NCBI GenBank assembly: GCA_031275525.1
Contig: JAISOP010000230.1
Location: forward strand, 1-6,177
Direction: 5' to 3'
Length of the DNA: 6,177 nucleotides
Source: Tannerella sp.
GTDB lineage: Bacteria > Bacteroidota > Bacteroidia > Bacteroidales > Tannerellaceae
In this document: one piece after another, positions 4,934-6,177 of the stretch
How positions within the stretch are numbered: the first letter of the stretch is position 1
Layout: the number at the start of each line of letters is the position of its first letter
Program-made: the position numbers and the translations under genes
Notes under the pieces: model-generated
What the model saw: only the letters and a program-made list of their open reading frames with translations
The model's database searches: none
What the model was told of the DNA's origin: nothing

Positions 4934-6177
4934 ATGATGCATGAAATCGCCATTCCCGATATGCTCGTCTCCTGTGGCTTTTCCGTGCGACTCCGGGGTT
5001 TCAGCGCTATAGATCGTTATTTGGGCCGGAATTCCCTTTCTTTCATCTTTGTCGATACTGATGCCGGCCTGTCCGATCTGGCCCGGTACATTGAGGGGCT
5101 CCGTTTCCCCGGCGCCATTCTTGCTGATGCTGCAGCGGAAAGCGGAGGGTGGACATGTTATTTTCGCTGTCTGGATACCGATGAATCACCCCCGGATTTC
5201 CGGTCTTCCGTCGGCAGTTTTGATTTTTTGGATTTTTATCAGGACTGGAAGACCGGACGTTTCAAAGATCCCCGGGGTATCCATACTTGGCTCAGGAGAC
5301 TTTTGGACAAGGAGAGGGGATACGAGGCCGGAACAGCGGCAAAACATATCGGGATCCGACGGAAGGGAAGGGAGTCTGGAACGGCGCCGGAACCCTTTCC
5401 CTGGTGGGAAGGGACCAGGGCAGGGACGGAACGGTACCGGGCCCTTTTGGAGGGAGCGCTGATCCTGTTCCGGTATTGCGGCGATGAATATCAGCCCCGG
5501 CTGATTGAGGAAATTGCGAGTCTGTTTGGCCGCCTTCCCAAGGGACCGCCGCCCCGGGAGGAGGAACAGCGTCTTTTTCTTACCAGTATTTTGTGTTCCC
5601 CCAATCCCGGCTTGGGGCTGGAGTTCCTTAAGACGGCGGGCTTTGCCGGAGAATTCTGGCCCGAACTGGCCGTGCTGGACAGCGTGGATCACTCCAAGGA
5701 ATTTCATCCTGAAGGCAATGTGTGGAAACATACCATGGAAACCTTCCGTTACCGGAAGCCCGTGGTCAACAGCCGGACTTCCCATGATCTTGTTCTTTCC
5801 CTGGGGCTGCTTCTCCATGATACGGGCAAGGCGCTGGCAGGAATGGAAGGAAGCCACCGGTTTTCGGGCCATGCGGAATTGGGCGTCCGGACGGCGCGGC
5901 GTTTTCTGGATCGGCTGGGTTTTGATCCGGTTCTTGCCGATGCGGTCTGTTATCTGGTAAAGAACCATATGCTTCCCGCCGCTCTGCCCCGGCTTCCCCT
6001 GAAACGGGTTGAGGAGGTGATCACGTCTCCTCTCTTTCCGGCGCTGCTGGAATTGTACCGCTGCGACGAATCTTCTTCGTTTAAGGGTCCTGACGGATAT
6101 TACGAGAGCAGCGCCGCATATCAATCGTACCTCAAGCATCGGCACAATCCATACCGTTCGGCGGACGGAAAAAAGAC
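4934..6177 (+). CDS. HD-domain protein resembling a degenerate tRNA nucleotidyltransferase/poly(A) polymerase (3' partial)
   Basis: 414 codons are visible and the frame stays open at the window end. The ATG at 4934 is chosen for GAGGA 7 nt upstream; ATG 4937 is possible, and an in-frame TGA lies upstream at 4907. The layout follows class II CCA-adding enzymes and poly(A) polymerases. Residues 10-60 resemble the head domain, with RGFSAIDRYLGR in place of the GGxxRDxLLGR element. DPRG at 112-115 matches the flexible-loop motif, and a neck-like helical region spans about 165-200. An HD metal-binding domain occupies about 255-400: HPEGNVWKHT (H258, H266), LLLHDTGK (H295-D296), GHAE (H313) and NHM (H345). 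The catalytic DxD expected soon after LGR is not in place; the segment reads SLSFIFVDTD, so a shifted DTD at 41-43 is the only carboxylate pair nearby. Nucleotidyl transfer may therefore be lost while HD phosphohydrolase activity remains. The HD domain is firm; the specific function is unknown. Confidence 0.85.
   Translation, partial: MMHEIAIPDMLVSCGFSVRLRGFSAIDRYLGRNSLSFIFVDTDAGLSDLARYIEGLRFPGAILADAAAESGGWTCYFRCLDTDESPPDFRSSVGSFDFLDFYQDWKTGRFKDPRGIHTWLRRLLDKERGYEAGTAAKHIGIRRKGRESGTAPEPFPWWEGTRAGTERYRALLEGALILFRYCGDEYQPRLIEEIASLFGRLPKGPPPREEEQRLFLTSILCSPNPGLGLEFLKTAGFAGEFWPELAVLDSVDHSKEFHPEGNVWKHTMETFRYRKPVVNSRTSHDLVLSLGLLLHDTGKALAGMEGSHRFSGHAELGVRTARRFLDRLGFDPVLADAVCYLVKNHMLPAALPRLPLKRVEEVITSPLFPALLELYRCDESSSFKGPDGYYESSAAYQSYLKHRHNPYRSADGKK

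Noticed and set aside
5186..6145. Minus-strand ORF of 319 codons opposite the HD-domain gene
   Set aside because: The plus strand carries an intact HD motif series; the minus reading is Arg/Gln/Pro-rich with no domain.

Overview
The window most likely comes from a spirochaete of the genus Treponema or a close relative, probably a H2-exposed gut lineage. This is inferred from the hydrogenase-chemoreceptor fusion, a protein type known from termite-gut treponemes, and from the roughly even base composition. No rRNA or lineage-specific marker is present, so the assignment is provisional.

Layout. (1) 1-2009, plus strand: the 3' part of a soluble fusion protein joining an [FeFe]-hydrogenase-type H-cluster domain to a methyl-accepting chemotaxis signalling domain, probably a cytoplasmic H2 chemoreceptor. 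Its N-terminus lies outside the window. (2) 2010-2199: a short spacer with an in-frame open extension of unknown meaning. (3) 2200-3586: a complete insertion sequence with one DDE transposase on the minus strand. Its ends are long imperfect inverted repeats, each made of two copies of a ~22 bp box. No target duplication is visible. (4) 3597-4204: a promoter followed by five tRNA genes: Ser(UGA), Ser(GCU), Arg(GCG), Ser(CGA), Ser(GGA). These four serine tRNAs can read all six serine codons. None of the five encodes CCA. (5) 4205-4789, minus strand: mntP, a manganese efflux pump, whose stop codon directly abuts the last tRNA. (6) 4790-4933: a divergent control region with an interleaved pair of inverted repeats in front of mntP and a sigma-70-like promoter for the next gene. 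(7) 4934-6177, plus strand, open at the right edge: an HD-domain protein with the layout of a class II tRNA nucleotidyltransferase/poly(A) polymerase but apparently without its catalytic carboxylates.

How the parts relate. The hydrogenase-chemoreceptor probably couples H2 level to CheA/CheW signalling. The tRNA cluster needs a separate CCA-adding enzyme. The neighbouring HD protein resembles that family, but its degenerate head domain makes it a doubtful candidate. mntP seems independent and may be controlled through its leader or promoter palindrome. The most noteworthy items are the putative H2 chemoreceptor with altered active-site surroundings, the G34 tRNA-Arg, the double-box IS ends, the interleaved repeats before mntP, and the degenerate nucleotidyltransferase-like protein.
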